From positions 1,167,229 through 1,231,228 of the forward strand of contig NZ_NWTM01000001.1 of assembly GCF_004137795.1 (NCBI RefSeq): a stretch of 64,000 bases of DNA, given 5' to 3'. Positions within the stretch are counted from its first letter, which is position 1. Each line of letters starts with the position of its first letter. A program made the translations under genes and the position numbers. The stretch comes from Pectobacterium zantedeschiae (GTDB taxonomy: Bacteria; Pseudomonadota; Gammaproteobacteria; Enterobacterales; Enterobacteriaceae). The notes beneath the pieces are model-generated. The model was given only the letters and a program-made list of their open reading frames with translations, had not been told where the DNA came from and did not search any database. Of this stretch, positions 39,373-48,828 are shown piece by piece.

Positions 39373-40242
39373 ATGCATAACACAATTTTCTCACTCCCCG
39401 TCACTAAACAAATTAGCGCAACTCTCAGCCAGCGTCAGTTGGATCAATTACCCATCATCGTTGTTGATCATCCTGAAGTTCGTGCAGCCGTAGCATTACA
39501 AGGGGCACACCTGCTCAGTTGGCAGCCGACAAACGAAGAGCCCGTTCTCTGGCTAAGCGACAATACACCTTTTGCTCATCACGTTGCTATTCGCGGCGGT
39601 GTACCTATCTGTTTCCCTTGGTTTGGCCCCTTCGCTGAACCTAACCATGGTTTTGCCCGCCTGCTGCCGTGGGAATTTACCGCCCACAGCGAAGATGAGC
39701 ACGGCGTACAGCTCACGTTCACACTGCGCGATAATGAAGAAACGCGTAAAAGTTGGCCGCATGAGTTCACACTCATCGCCCGCTTCAAGTTGGGCAAGGA
39801 ATGCGGTATTGAGTTGGAAGCGCATGGCGATTACAGCATTACCAGTGCACTACACACCTATTTCAATATCGGCGACATCAGCGATATTCGCATTGCCGGT
39901 CTGGGTGAGTCATTTATTGATAAGGTGGATCAGGGCAAACTGGCAACGCAGCAAGGCGATCTGGTCTTTACCGATCGTACAGATCGTATCTATACCCAGC
40001 CGCAGGATACCAGCGTGGTACATGACGCAGCCCTGAAACGTACTATTGAAGTTCACCATACGCACCATAGTGATGTCGTATCATGGAACCCCGGTGCAGA
40101 GCTTTCTCGTACGATCGGCGATATGCCAGATGAGGGATATAAAACATTCGTGTGCGTGGAAACAGCGCGAATTAATCAACCGTTTGTAGCGTCCGCTAAA
40201 GCGCCGGCTCGTCTGACAACGGTTATCCGCCTCAAGAAATAA
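39373..40242 (+). CDS. yeaD: D-hexose-6-phosphate mutarotase family protein YeaD
   Basis: Aldose-1-epimerase-like protein of 289 residues, predicted to interconvert anomers of glucose-6-phosphate or related sugar phosphates. Motifs: GAHLLSWQP, IRGGVPICFPWFGPF with family Arg and Trp, HGFARLLPWE with the catalytic His, and FVCVETARIN with the Glu near the C-terminus. ATG at 39373 with AAAGG is preferred. The in-frame ATG at 39304 lies inside the gapA terminator. Follows gapA, as in E. coli. Confidence 0.93.
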   Translation: MHNTIFSLPVTKQISATLSQRQLDQLPIIVVDHPEVRAAVALQGAHLLSWQPTNEEPVLWLSDNTPFAHHVAIRGGVPICFPWFGPFAEPNHGFARLLPWEFTAHSEDEHGVQLTFTLRDNEETRKSWPHEFTLIARFKLGKECGIELEAHGDYSITSALHTYFNIGDISDIRIAGLGESFIDKVDQGKLATQQGDLVFTDRTDRIYTQPQDTSVVHDAALKRTIEVHHTHHSDVVSWNPGAELSRTIGDMPDEGYKTFVCVETARINQPFVASAKAPARLTTVIRLKK

Positions 40243-40257
40243 CCACAGCTATACCAT

Positions 40258-40282
40258 GTATGGCGAACATCGTTCGCCATAC
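40258..40282. terminator. Hairpin between yeaD and yeaE
   Basis: A perfect 11-bp stem GTATGGCGAAC/GTTCGCCATAC with 3-nt loop between convergent genes; no clear T run. Confidence 0.65.
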
Positions 40283-40310
40283 ACCCTCTTCTGCAAATCC
40301 GTGCACTTCA

Positions 40311-41162
40311 CTACACCACATCCAGATGCTGTTTGCGCGTCGGTGGCGGGAATACCTGATCTAACTGCGCGATATCCACCGCAGACAACCGCACGTCCAA
40401 CGCTTTCGCATTTTCCTGAACATGCTTTACAGAACTTGCTTTCGGAATCGCGATCACACCCGGCTGACGAATTGCCCATGCCAATAAAAGCTGGGCTGCC
40501 GTAATATTGCGCTCGCGTGCAATGCGATTCACCACTGGATGTGAGAATAATCCATCACGCAAGCGCCCTGCCTGTGCCAGTGGGCAATACGCCATCACGG
40601 GAAGTTGCTGTTGCTGGCACCACGGCAACAAATCAAATTCAATGCCTCGAGATGCCACATGGTAGAGCACCTGATTGGTCATGCAGCGCTGCCCGCCGCT
40701 CAACGACCACAGATCCTGCATATCCTCAAGATCGAGATTGGATACGCCCCACTGACCAATTTTACCAGCCTTCTGCAACCGTTCCATCGCCGCAATGGTA
40801 TCAACTAACGGGATACCACCGCGCCAGTGCAGCAAATACAAATCAATACGCTCGGTTTTTAGTCGCCTCAAGCTGCGTTCACACGCCTGTATCGCTTTTT
40901 CACCTCCCGCATTATGCGGGTAGACTTTTGATACCAGATAAACGCTATCACGGCGACCACGTATCGCTTCCCCGACGACGTCCTCCGCCCTGCCTTCTGC
41001 ATACATTTCAGCGGTATCAATCAACGTTAACCCAAGGTCGATACCCGCTTGCAGAGCAGTCACTTCCTGGACTTTCATTCGGGCATCTTCGCCCATGTAC
41101 CACGTTCCCTGACCGATTGCCGGCACGCGGGTATCATCTGGAAAACAAATCATTCTTGTCAT
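40311..41162 (-). CDS. yeaE: Aldo/keto reductase YeaE
   Basis: NADPH-dependent aldo-keto reductase of 283 residues; the E. coli homologue reduces methylglyoxal. Visible features: GQGTWYMGE, catalytic Asp/Tyr in LIDTAEMYAEGRAEDVVGEAI, Lys in LVSKVYPHNA, DLYLLHWRGG with catalytic His, and IPKASSVKHVQENAKA for NADP binding. ATG at 41162 behind GGGAGA is preferred over an upstream ATG eight codons earlier. Confidence 0.93.
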   Translation of the reverse strand: MTRMICFPDDTRVPAIGQGTWYMGEDARMKVQEVTALQAGIDLGLTLIDTAEMYAEGRAEDVVGEAIRGRRDSVYLVSKVYPHNAGGEKAIQACERSLRRLKTERIDLYLLHWRGGIPLVDTIAAMERLQKAGKIGQWGVSNLDLEDMQDLWSLSGGQRCMTNQVLYHVASRGIEFDLLPWCQQQQLPVMAYCPLAQAGRLRDGLFSHPVVNRIARERNITAAQLLLAWAIRQPGVIAIPKASSVKHVQENAKALDVRLSAVDIAQLDQVFPPPTRKQHLDVV

Positions 41163-41220
41163 GAATTCTCCCTTGTTTGCCGTCAACGTAACATGGCGTT
41201 TGGTGCACCATAAATATGCA

Positions 41221-41242
41221 AATGGGGTGATATCACCCCATT
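41221..41242. terminator. 22-bp palindrome downstream of mipA
   Basis: A perfect inverted repeat centred on GGGGTGATATCACCCC, 35 bp past the mipA stop and upstream of yeaE. Likely a transcript end for mipA, or an operator for yeaE. Confidence 0.55.
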
Positions 41243-41277
41243 ATTGTACGGCAGATGCACCATGCTTACGAAAAGCA

Positions 41278-42027
41278 TCAGAAGCGATAGCTGACGCCTG
41301 CGCTCATTAAGATGCTGTGGTTACTATCAACGATAGGGCTATCTTTCATTTCGTCAGACAAACGCGTGTAACGACCAACGGCCCAGGCGCTCCAGCTGTC
41401 ATTAATCTGATAGCCCGCGCTCAGTTCAAGGTATGGAGCCCAACCATCACCTGGGCTGTACTGATTAAAGCCAGAACGCGAAGATTCTTGCGCGCTCACG
41501 CCATAGTAATACTGGTTCATGTTTTCACTGAACCAGGTTGCACCGATACCTGGAGTGATACTCAGATCGCCCATGGAGAAACGGTAAAGATAAGCGGTGT
41601 CCCACGCAAAGCCGTTGCTATAATCCAGCGTATCGCCTGCCAGCACGGTACGAATTTCCCCCCAGTCGGCAGTATGACGATAAGCCGCACCGGCCATTAG
41701 CGTGCCGCGGCGTTTATCCAACTGTTTCATACGCAAATCGTCGCTATCTCCCGGTTTAAAACCTAAAGGCAGATAGTAAGCCGTTAAAGAGAAACGATTT
41801 GTGCCGTCATTCCACAGGTAGTATCCACCACCCAACCCGCGGAAATAAAAACTTTCACTTTCATAATTCAGTACAGGAAGCGGATAAACGTCATTATCAA
41901 CACCACGGTACACGGACGTTGAGCCTGCAGCACCAAGGCCTAGGGAGACATCCGCGGCATAGGCTGAAGGCAGGACCACAGCACCAGAAATCAGCGCGGC
42001 CAGCACACATAGTTGAGGTTTTTTCAC
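41278..42027 (-). CDS. mipA: MltA-interacting protein MipA
   Basis: Outer-membrane scaffold reported in E. coli to link the transglycosylase MltA to PBP1b in murein turnover. The 249-residue precursor has a signal peptide ending AYA (about 24 residues), beta-barrel strands, and a C-terminus MSAGVSYRF with terminal Phe. Motifs SLGLGAAGSTSVYRGVDNDVYPLPVLNYE and FYFRGLGGGYYLW are typical. Divergent from yeaG. Confidence 0.93.
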   Translation of the reverse strand: MKKPQLCVLAALISGAVVLPSAYAADVSLGLGAAGSTSVYRGVDNDVYPLPVLNYESESFYFRGLGGGYYLWNDGTNRFSLTAYYLPLGFKPGDSDDLRMKQLDKRRGTLMAGAAYRHTADWGEIRTVLAGDTLDYSNGFAWDTAYLYRFSMGDLSITPGIGATWFSENMNQYYYGVSAQESSRSGFNQYSPGDGWAPYLELSAGYQINDSWSAWAVGRYTRLSDEMKDSPIVDSNHSILMSAGVSYRF

Positions 42028-42480
42028 AGTTTTCTATTTCCTATTACAGATAAATATCATGAAACATGATAGCCAATTACACACGTTCGCGTTCAGGTTA
42101 TATAAAAATAACATTAACGAATAACCTATATATTCGATAGATTTTACGTGCGCGAACGTCGGTAATAGGCAGTGTTCTTAAGGCTGAGAGCCTATTAACG
42201 ACAATGTTACACGGATTTTCCTGAAAGTGAGTCCTTGAAATATCTTAAAAATACGTCCGTGGACTAGAGGAAATTTTACGGATGCAAACTACGCTTTAAT
42301 ACAGAAGGTGACGTCTTCCTGACCAGCTGGTATGAATAAAATCACGAGCCCTGACGCTACAAGTTGGCATAAGGGTTGCTGGACTCAAAAGACTTCTTCT
42401 TTCGGAGGGCAATACATTAATAGGCATATATTTCACACGCTCTCTTAATCTGTGCTAATCGACGAAGGACGGGCATCGCT
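42028..42480. promoter_or_regulatory. mipA-yeaG intergenic region
   Basis: A 453-bp gap holding divergent promoters. No gene or convincing operator recognised. yeaG is sigma-S and nitrogen-stress controlled in E. coli, but I could not fix a specific promoter here. An RBS-like GAAGGACGGG precedes yeaG. Confidence 0.35.
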
Positions 42481-44415
42481 ATGAACATATTTGATCACTA
42501 CCGCCAGCGCTACGACGCTGCCAAGGATGAAGAGTTCACTCTGCAGGAATTCCTTGCCATCTGTCAGCAGGATCGCAATGCTTATGCGAACGCAGCTGAA
42601 CGATTGTTAACGGCTATCGGTGAGCCTGTAATGGTGGATACCGCCCAAGAATCACGAATGTCACGCCTATTCTCGAACCGGGTGATTGCCCGCTACCCTG
42701 CTTTTGAAGAGTTTTACGGTATGGAAGAGGCTATCGAACAGATCGTCTCTTATCTGAAACATGCCGCGCAGGGATTGGAAGAGAAGAAACAGATTCTGTA
42801 TCTGTTGGGGCCTGTCGGCGGCGGGAAATCTTCTTTGGCCGAACGCCTGAAAGCGCTGATGCAGCGCGTACCCATTTACATCCTCAGCGCCAACGGTGAG
42901 CGCAGCCCGGTAAATGACCATCCGCTCTGCCTGTTCAACCCGCAGGAAGATGCCGCAATACTCGAAAAAGAGTATGCGATTCCGCGGCGCTACCTCGGCA
43001 CCATCATGTCGCCGTGGGCGGCCAAGCGCCTTCAGGAATTCGGCGGCGATATTTCTAAATTTAGAGTCGTCAAAGTGTGGCCATCAATTCTGGCGCAAAT
43101 CGGGATCGCGAAAACCGAGCCCGGCGATGAGAACAATCAGGATATTTCAGCGCTAGTCGGTAAAGTCGATATCCGTAAGCTGGAACATTTTGCCCAGAAC
43201 GATCCCGATGCCTACGGCTACTCCGGTGCATTATGCCGCGCGAACCAGGGCATCATGGAGTTCGTCGAGATGTTCAAAGCCCCCATCAAGGTGCTCCATC
43301 CGCTGCTGACCGCCACACAGGAAGGCAACTATAACGGGACAGAAGGCATTGCAGCCCTGCCGTTCAACGGGATTATTCTGGCGCACTCCAACGAATCCGA
43401 GTGGGTGCAGTTCCGCAACAACAAGAACAATGAAGCATTCCTTGACCGCGTGTATATCGTGAAGGTGCCGTACTGCCTGCGTGTGTCCGAAGAGGTCAAA
43501 ATCTACGACAAACTGCTGGATCACAGCGAATTGACGCATGCACCTTGCGCCCCTGGTACGCTGGAAACACTGGCACGCTTCTCCATTCTTTCGCGCCTGA
43601 AAGATCCCGAAAATTCCAGCATCTACTCCAAAATGCGGGTTTACGACGGTGAAAGCCTGAAAGATACCGATCCGAAGGCGAAATCTTATCAGGAGTATCG
43701 CGACTACGCGGGCGTGGATGAAGGGATGAACGGCCTGTCGACCCGCTTCGCGTTCAAGATTCTGTCACGCGTCTTTAACTTTGATCACAGCGAAGTCGCC
43801 GCCAACCCGGTACATCTGTTCTACGTGCTGGAACAGCAGATCGAACGCGAGCAGTTCCCACAGGAACTTGCCGAAAAATATCTGGAACACCTGAAAGGTT
43901 ATCTGACGCCGAAGTATGCTGAATTTATCGGTAAAGAGATCCAGACCGCCTATCTCGAATCCTATTCCGAATACGGGCAGAATATTTTTGACCGTTATGT
44001 TACCTATGCGGATTTCTGGATTCAGGATCAGGAGTACCGTGACCCAGATACGGGCCAGCTATTTGACCGTGAATCATTGAACGCTGAGCTAGAAAAAATC
44101 GAGAAGCCTGCGGGTATCAGTAACCCTAAAGACTTCCGTAACGAAATCGTCAACTTTGTCCTGCGCGCCCGCGCCAGCAATAGTGGCCGGAACCCCAACT
44201 GGACCAGTTACGAGAAACTGCGCACGGTTATCGAGAAGAAGATGTTCTCCAACACGGAAGAGCTGCTGCCTGTGATTTCGTTTAACACCAAAACCTCAAC
44301 GGATGAACAGAAAAAACATGATGACTTCGTCGATCGTATGATGGAGAAAGGCTACACCCGGAAACAGGTTCGTTTGCTGTGCGAATGGTATCTGCGGGTG
44401 AGGAAGTCATCATAA
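42481..44415 (+). CDS. yeaG: PrkA-family serine protein kinase YeaG
   Basis: Stress-response kinase of 644 residues, with an AAA-type N-terminal domain and a C-terminal PrkA kinase-like domain. Walker A GPVGGGKS is at residues 110-117, and the conserved GIILAHSNESEW lies around 298. Homologues act in nitrogen starvation and sporulation-related stress. It is followed by yeaH after 36 bp. Together with ycgB (SpoVR), 9.5 kb further on, this forms the widely conserved YeaG-YeaH-YcgB trio, which is separated in E. coli. Confidence 0.96.
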   Translation: MNIFDHYRQRYDAAKDEEFTLQEFLAICQQDRNAYANAAERLLTAIGEPVMVDTAQESRMSRLFSNRVIARYPAFEEFYGMEEAIEQIVSYLKHAAQGLEEKKQILYLLGPVGGGKSSLAERLKALMQRVPIYILSANGERSPVNDHPLCLFNPQEDAAILEKEYAIPRRYLGTIMSPWAAKRLQEFGGDISKFRVVKVWPSILAQIGIAKTEPGDENNQDISALVGKVDIRKLEHFAQNDPDAYGYSGALCRANQGIMEFVEMFKAPIKVLHPLLTATQEGNYNGTEGIAALPFNGIILAHSNESEWVQFRNNKNNEAFLDRVYIVKVPYCLRVSEEVKIYDKLLDHSELTHAPCAPGTLETLARFSILSRLKDPENSSIYSKMRVYDGESLKDTDPKAKSYQEYRDYAGVDEGMNGLSTRFAFKILSRVFNFDHSEVAANPVHLFYVLEQQIEREQFPQELAEKYLEHLKGYLTPKYAEFIGKEIQTAYLESYSEYGQNIFDRYVTYADFWIQDQEYRDPDTGQLFDRESLNAELEKIEKPAGISNPKDFRNEIVNFVLRARASNSGRNPNWTSYEKLRTVIEKKMFSNTEELLPVISFNTKTSTDEQKKHDDFVDRMMEKGYTRKQVRLLCEWYLRVRKSS

Positions 44416-44451
44416 TGATGCACGATGCTGGCAACAGCGTTTGGGGGAAAC

Positions 44452-45726
44452 ATGGCCTATTTTATTGACCGACGACTGAACGGCAAAAACAAAAGCACGG
44501 TGAATCGCCAACGCTTTTTGCGCCGCTATAAGTCGCAAATAAAACAGTCGATTTCCGAGGCCATTAATAAGCGTTCGGTGACCGACATCGAAAGCGGGGA
44601 GTCGGTATCGATCCCCAATGCAGACATTAACGAACCGATGTTCCATCAGGGTCGTGGGGGACGCCGCCACCGCGTCCACCCCGGCAACGATCACTTCGTA
44701 CAGAACGACAAAATCGAGCGGCCACAAGGAGGTGGCGGCGGTGGTTCCGGTCAGGGGGACGCCAGCAAAGACGGCGAAGGCGAGGATGAGTTTGTCTTTC
44801 AGATCTCCAAAGACGAATATCTGGACCTGCTGTTTGAAGATCTGGCGCTGCCGAATCTGAAGAAGACCCAGCATCGGCAGATGACCGAGTACAAAACGCA
44901 CCGTGCTGGTTACACCGCTAACGGTGTTCCTGCCAATATCAGCGTGGTGCGTTCGCTGCAAAACTCGCTGGCGCGCCGTATGGCGATGACAGCGGGGAAA
45001 CGTCGCACGCTGCATGAGTTGGAAGAGTCGCTGGAAGAGTTGGCGCATACCGAACCGGCGCAATTGCTGGAAGAGGAACGGCTACGTCAGGAGATCGCCG
45101 AACTGCGCCAGAAAATCGCACGTGTGCCTTTTATTGATACGTTTGACCTGCGCTACAAGAACTACGAGCGCCGGGCGGAACCGTCAAGCCAGGCCGTGAT
45201 GTTCTGTTTGATGGACGTGTCCGGCTCAATGGATCAGGCGACGAAAGACATGGCGAAACGCTTTTATATTCTGCTGTATCTGTTCCTCAGCAGAAATTAC
45301 AAAAACGTCGACGTTGTCTATATTCGCCACCACACGCAGGCTAAAGAGGTCGATGAGCAGGAGTTTTTCTATTCTCAGGAAACCGGCGGCACCATTGTCT
45401 CCAGTGCGTTAAAGCTGATGGAGGAAGTTGTACGCGAGCGTTACGATCCGTCACAGTGGAATATCTACGCGGCGCAAGCATCGGATGGCGATAACTGGGC
45501 CGATGATTCACCACTGTGTCACCAAATTCTGGCAAATCAGCTCCTGCCGATGGTGCGTTACTACAGCTACATTGAAATCACCCGGCGTTCACACCAGACG
45601 CTCTGGCGCGAATATGAAACGCTGCGCGATACGTTCGACAATTTCGCCATGCAGCATATCCGCGATCAGGATGATATCTACCCTGTCTTCCGTGAGCTCT
45701 TCCGTAAACAAACCGTAGGGCATTAA
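44452..45726 (+). CDS. yeaH: UPF0229 protein YeaH (vWA domain)
   Basis: A 424-residue partner of YeaG. The Gly-rich linker [24 protein letters not shown] sits near residues 84-107 (by count of the nucleotide sequence). The C-terminal von Willebrand A-like domain has MIDAS DVSGSM near residue 254, followed by [14 protein letters not shown] at 44452 has a strong GGGGGA RBS and gives [15 protein letters not shown]; the ATG nine codons upstream is not conserved. Probably one operon with yeaG. Confidence 0.95.
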   Translation: MAYFIDRRLNGKNKSTVNRQRFLRRYKSQIKQSISEAINKRSVTDIESGESVSIPNADINEPMFHQGRGGRRHRVHPGNDHFVQNDKIERPQGGGGGGSGQGDASKDGEGEDEFVFQISKDEYLDLLFEDLALPNLKKTQHRQMTEYKTHRAGYTANGVPANISVVRSLQNSLARRMAMTAGKRRTLHELEESLEELAHTEPAQLLEEERLRQEIAELRQKIARVPFIDTFDLRYKNYERRAEPSSQAVMFCLMDVSGSMDQATKDMAKRFYILLYLFLSRNYKNVDVVYIRHHTQAKEVDEQEFFYSQETGGTIVSSALKLMEEVVRERYDPSQWNIYAAQASDGDNWADDSPLCHQILANQLLPMVRYYSYIEITRRSHQTLWREYETLRDTFDNFAMQHIRDQDDIYPVFRELFRKQTVGH

Positions 45727-45866
45727 GCACATCTCAATCGGCCAGTTCACTGGCCGATTTCCTTTTCAAGGATCTTAGCGTGACACCGTCACAAAGATAA
45801 CGCTTCCTTTCCTCCAGTGAGCGCATTACCCTATCGACCCCATAAAACATAGATTTCTGTTTTGTT

Positions 45867-47066
45867 ATGCAACGATTTGTTCTGATTTTATTGACTCTGG
45901 TTCTACTCGGCCCTCTGGGTATTGACATCTATTTGCCGCTTATCCCCGCCATCGCCGTGGCGCTGAACAGCCCGGAATCGCTGATTCAGTCCACTGTCGC
46001 CCTCTTTATTCTCGTCATGGGATTAGGTCAGCTTCTGGCTGGACCGCTAGTTGATAAGTATGGTCGGCGTCCAATGGCGCTAGCAGGCGTAGTTATCTAC
46101 ATCATCGGTGCGATCATGGCGGCACTGGCGACCAGCGCTGCACTATTCATTCTCTCACGCCTTTTTCAAGGCATGGCCGTCTGTTGTACCGCTGTTGCCA
46201 TTTTCAGCAGCGTGCGTGACAAACTAAACGGCGATGATGCCGCCAGAACCTATGGCTTTCTTAACGGCACGCTGAACATTGTGCCCGCACTGGCACCGCT
46301 ATTAGGCGGGCTTTTGGCCGAAGCTTTCGGCTGGCGAGCCCCCTTCTGGTTCCTCGCGGGTTACAGCATTTTGGTGCTGACACTCGTCATTCGCTTCCTG
46401 CCCGAAACGCGTCCAGATTCAACGTTGCCCGTACGCGGCTTGCCGCTGCGCCAATATGCTCGTCTGCTATCCGATCGCCACTTTTTGGGATTCGCGGCAG
46501 TCAATGCGGGCGCAATGGGGATGGCGTTAACCTACGTCACCTTTTCCCCAGTGGTGTTAATGAATCAGGCACAACTCACGCCGCTTGAGTTTTCGATTGC
46601 CTTCGGCGCAAACGGTTTTTGGATCATGCTGGTCAGCTTCTTCGCGAATCGTATTATCCGCAAAGTCGGTCGGCCGCGTTGTCTGGCTATCGGTAGCCTG
46701 CTGATGGGCGCAGGTTTTCTTTCGCTGCTTGGCGCTGTCGCTCTCTTACCCGAAACAATGCAAGATATCTGGCCAACCTATATGTTGCCCGTTGCACTGG
46801 CCTGTGCAGGTCTGGCATTTTTGATCGGGCCGTCCACCAGCTATGCGCTGGAACCTTATTCCAATGAAGCGGGTATTGCATCGGCGATGGTAGGATTTGT
46901 GCAGATGGCAGGTGGTGCAGCGCTAGGACTGATGGCGATGGCAATTCCTCTGCCGTCAAAAATATCACTGGCGCTGGTTATGCTCTGCGCCACGCTGCTG
47001 GCGATACGCGCCCGCCTGCTCACGCGGCAACACAAAGGCAGCGTTACATCGCTGCCCCGCGCTTAA
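45867..47066 (+). CDS. Bcr/CflA-type MFS efflux transporter
   Basis: Major facilitator of 399 residues with about 12 hydrophobic helices. The DHA1 motif A GPLVDKYGRRP is near residues 60-70, and LNGTLNIVPALAPLLGG resembles motif C. Its start (LTLVLLGPLGIDIYLPLIPAIA) is Bcr/CflA-like and its overall look is closer to MdtL/CmlA than to YdhC. A drug or metabolite exporter is likely; the substrate cannot be named. Convergent with dadA. Confidence 0.85.
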   Translation: MQRFVLILLTLVLLGPLGIDIYLPLIPAIAVALNSPESLIQSTVALFILVMGLGQLLAGPLVDKYGRRPMALAGVVIYIIGAIMAALATSAALFILSRLFQGMAVCCTAVAIFSSVRDKLNGDDAARTYGFLNGTLNIVPALAPLLGGLLAEAFGWRAPFWFLAGYSILVLTLVIRFLPETRPDSTLPVRGLPLRQYARLLSDRHFLGFAAVNAGAMGMALTYVTFSPVVLMNQAQLTPLEFSIAFGANGFWIMLVSFFANRIIRKVGRPRCLAIGSLLMGAGFLSLLGAVALLPETMQDIWPTYMLPVALACAGLAFLIGPSTSYALEPYSNEAGIASAMVGFVQMAGGAALGLMAMAIPLPSKISLALVMLCATLLAIRARLLTRQHKGSVTSLPRA

Positions 47067-47090
47067 TTTAAAATACACTATCCAGATACG

Positions 47091-48344
47091 CTAACGAGTA
47101 TAGCGAGACACGGATAAATCATCGGCCTCAATCTCCGGTGATTTATCCGACAGAATATCTGCCAGCAATTTCCCCGACCCGCAGGCCATCGTCCAGCCTA
47201 ATGTGCCGTGTCCGGTATTCAGGTATAGGTTTTTCAGCGGTGAACGCCCTACCAGCGGCGTACCGTCCGGCGTCATCGGGCGCAATCCCGTCCAGAATGT
47301 CGCTTGCTCAATCGGCCCACAATGGGGATACAGATCGCGTACCACCATCTCCAACGTTTCCCGGCGCTTGGGGTTCAAGTCAGTGTTAAAGCCGACGACC
47401 TCAGCCATTCCACCAACGCGAATACGATTGTCAAAACGTGTAATTGCCACTTTATACGTTTCATCCAACACAGTAGAAGCCGGTGCGGAGGCGTCATCGG
47501 ACAGTGGAATCGTCAGGGAATAGCCTTTCAGCGGATAAACAGGAATATCGAACCACTGGCGCAGTAGCCCTGTTGAATAGGAACCGCAGGCCATCACATA
47601 GGCATCTGCCACGATCATGTCGTCGTCACACTGCACGCCCGTGACATTCAGCCCTTCCACCCGCAGTTGGCGGACGTTACGCCCCAGTTTAAAGGTGACG
47701 CCAGCTTCGGCGGCCATCGTAGCCAGTTGGCGAGTGAACAACTGGCAATCACCCGTTTCATCGTGCGGTAAACGCAGCCCGCCAGTCAGCTTCTCGACTA
47801 CATTCGCCAACGCGGGTTCAACGGAGGCAAGCTCATGACGAGTTAGCAATTGATACGGTACGCCAGCTTCTTCCAGCACGGCGATATCTCGTGTCGCATT
47901 TTCATATTGCTGTTCGGTGCGGAACAGTTGCAACGTTCCGCCTTGTCGACCTTCATACTGGATACCCGTATCTCGACGCAGCTGTTGCAGGCAGTCACGG
48001 CTGTATTCAGCCAGACGCACCATCCGTGCTTTATTGGTTTTATAGTGGCGCGCATCGCAGTTGAGTAACATTTGCCACATCCAGCACAGCTGTGCCGCCG
48101 TGAAGTCTGGCCGAATGGCCAGTGGCGCATGGCGCTGAAACATCCATTTTATCGCTTTCAACGGTATTCCCGGTGCGGCCCAAGGCGCGGCATAGCCGGG
48201 GGAAATCTGCCCGGCATTCCCTGCGCTGGTTTCTAACGCAGGCTCCGGTTGCCTGTCGATAACGGTGACATCATGCCCTGCTTGCGCAAGATACCAGGCG
48301 GTACTTACGCCAACTACACCACTTCCCAGAATGACAACCCGCAT
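47091..48344 (-). CDS. dadA: D-amino acid dehydrogenase, FAD subunit
   Basis: Membrane-associated flavoenzyme oxidising D-alanine and other D-amino acids to keto acids and ammonia. The 417 residues begin with the FAD-binding motif [21 protein letters not shown], followed by [19 protein letters not shown]. The C-terminal part has [14 protein letters not shown] and [16 protein letters not shown]. Divergent from the sugar operon. The racemase gene dadX, which follows dadA in E. coli, is absent from its downstream side. Confidence 0.96.
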   Translation of the reverse strand: MRVVILGSGVVGVSTAWYLAQAGHDVTVIDRQPEPALETSAGNAGQISPGYAAPWAAPGIPLKAIKWMFQRHAPLAIRPDFTAAQLCWMWQMLLNCDARHYKTNKARMVRLAEYSRDCLQQLRRDTGIQYEGRQGGTLQLFRTEQQYENATRDIAVLEEAGVPYQLLTRHELASVEPALANVVEKLTGGLRLPHDETGDCQLFTRQLATMAAEAGVTFKLGRNVRQLRVEGLNVTGVQCDDDMIVADAYVMACGSYSTGLLRQWFDIPVYPLKGYSLTIPLSDDASAPASTVLDETYKVAITRFDNRIRVGGMAEVVGFNTDLNPKRRETLEMVVRDLYPHCGPIEQATFWTGLRPMTPDGTPLVGRSPLKNLYLNTGHGTLGWTMACGSGKLLADILSDKSPEIEADDLSVSRYTR

Positions 48345-48828
48345 GCTCCCGCTCTCCCTTTCTCTCCGTTAAAGACCGTCTAATCTGCTGGAAAAATACT
48401 TATTTGATGGAATAAAACACTAGTTAAAAGCTAAAACTGAAGACTACTCTAGCATTTGGGCGGAAATTGTCACTCGTATCAACGATAACATTTATCTATT
48501 GTTCTCTTTTCGTCTCGTCGATTCATCATTGAGATCGTAACGAAATAACTGTGAAACCATTCACAAAATACGTATTCGTTTTTTAGCAGAAAAGGTCAGT
48601 GAAAATAAAAAATAGGGAAATGTTAAATATCAAAATAATTAATAAGTTAGTTAAGAACCCTATTTTAAAGTTGTGATAACTATCACAGCGTTAAAATCAA
48701 TAACATCACTGTCAAGGCACTCCTGCTCATAGTTAAATACAAATTTGCGACATTCATCAAAAAAACGCCTTATCAGTTTAATAACATTGTGTTCACACGA
48801 TGGTTATTCATATTTTTAGAGGACGACG
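48345..48828. promoter_or_regulatory. dadA / sugar-operon intergenic region
   Basis: A 484-bp, strongly AT-rich gap between divergent transcription units. It contains a full-consensus CRP site (listed separately) and no recognisable gene. The operon start is preceded by AGAGGACGACG, a good RBS. Confidence 0.5.
48672..48687. promoter_or_regulatory. Predicted CRP site upstream of the sugar operon
   Basis: TGTGATAACTATCACA is a symmetric match to TGTGA-N6-TCACA. It is centred about 150 bp before the first operon ATG and about 335 bp before dadA. Catabolite control of the PTS operon is the simplest reading. Confidence 0.7.
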
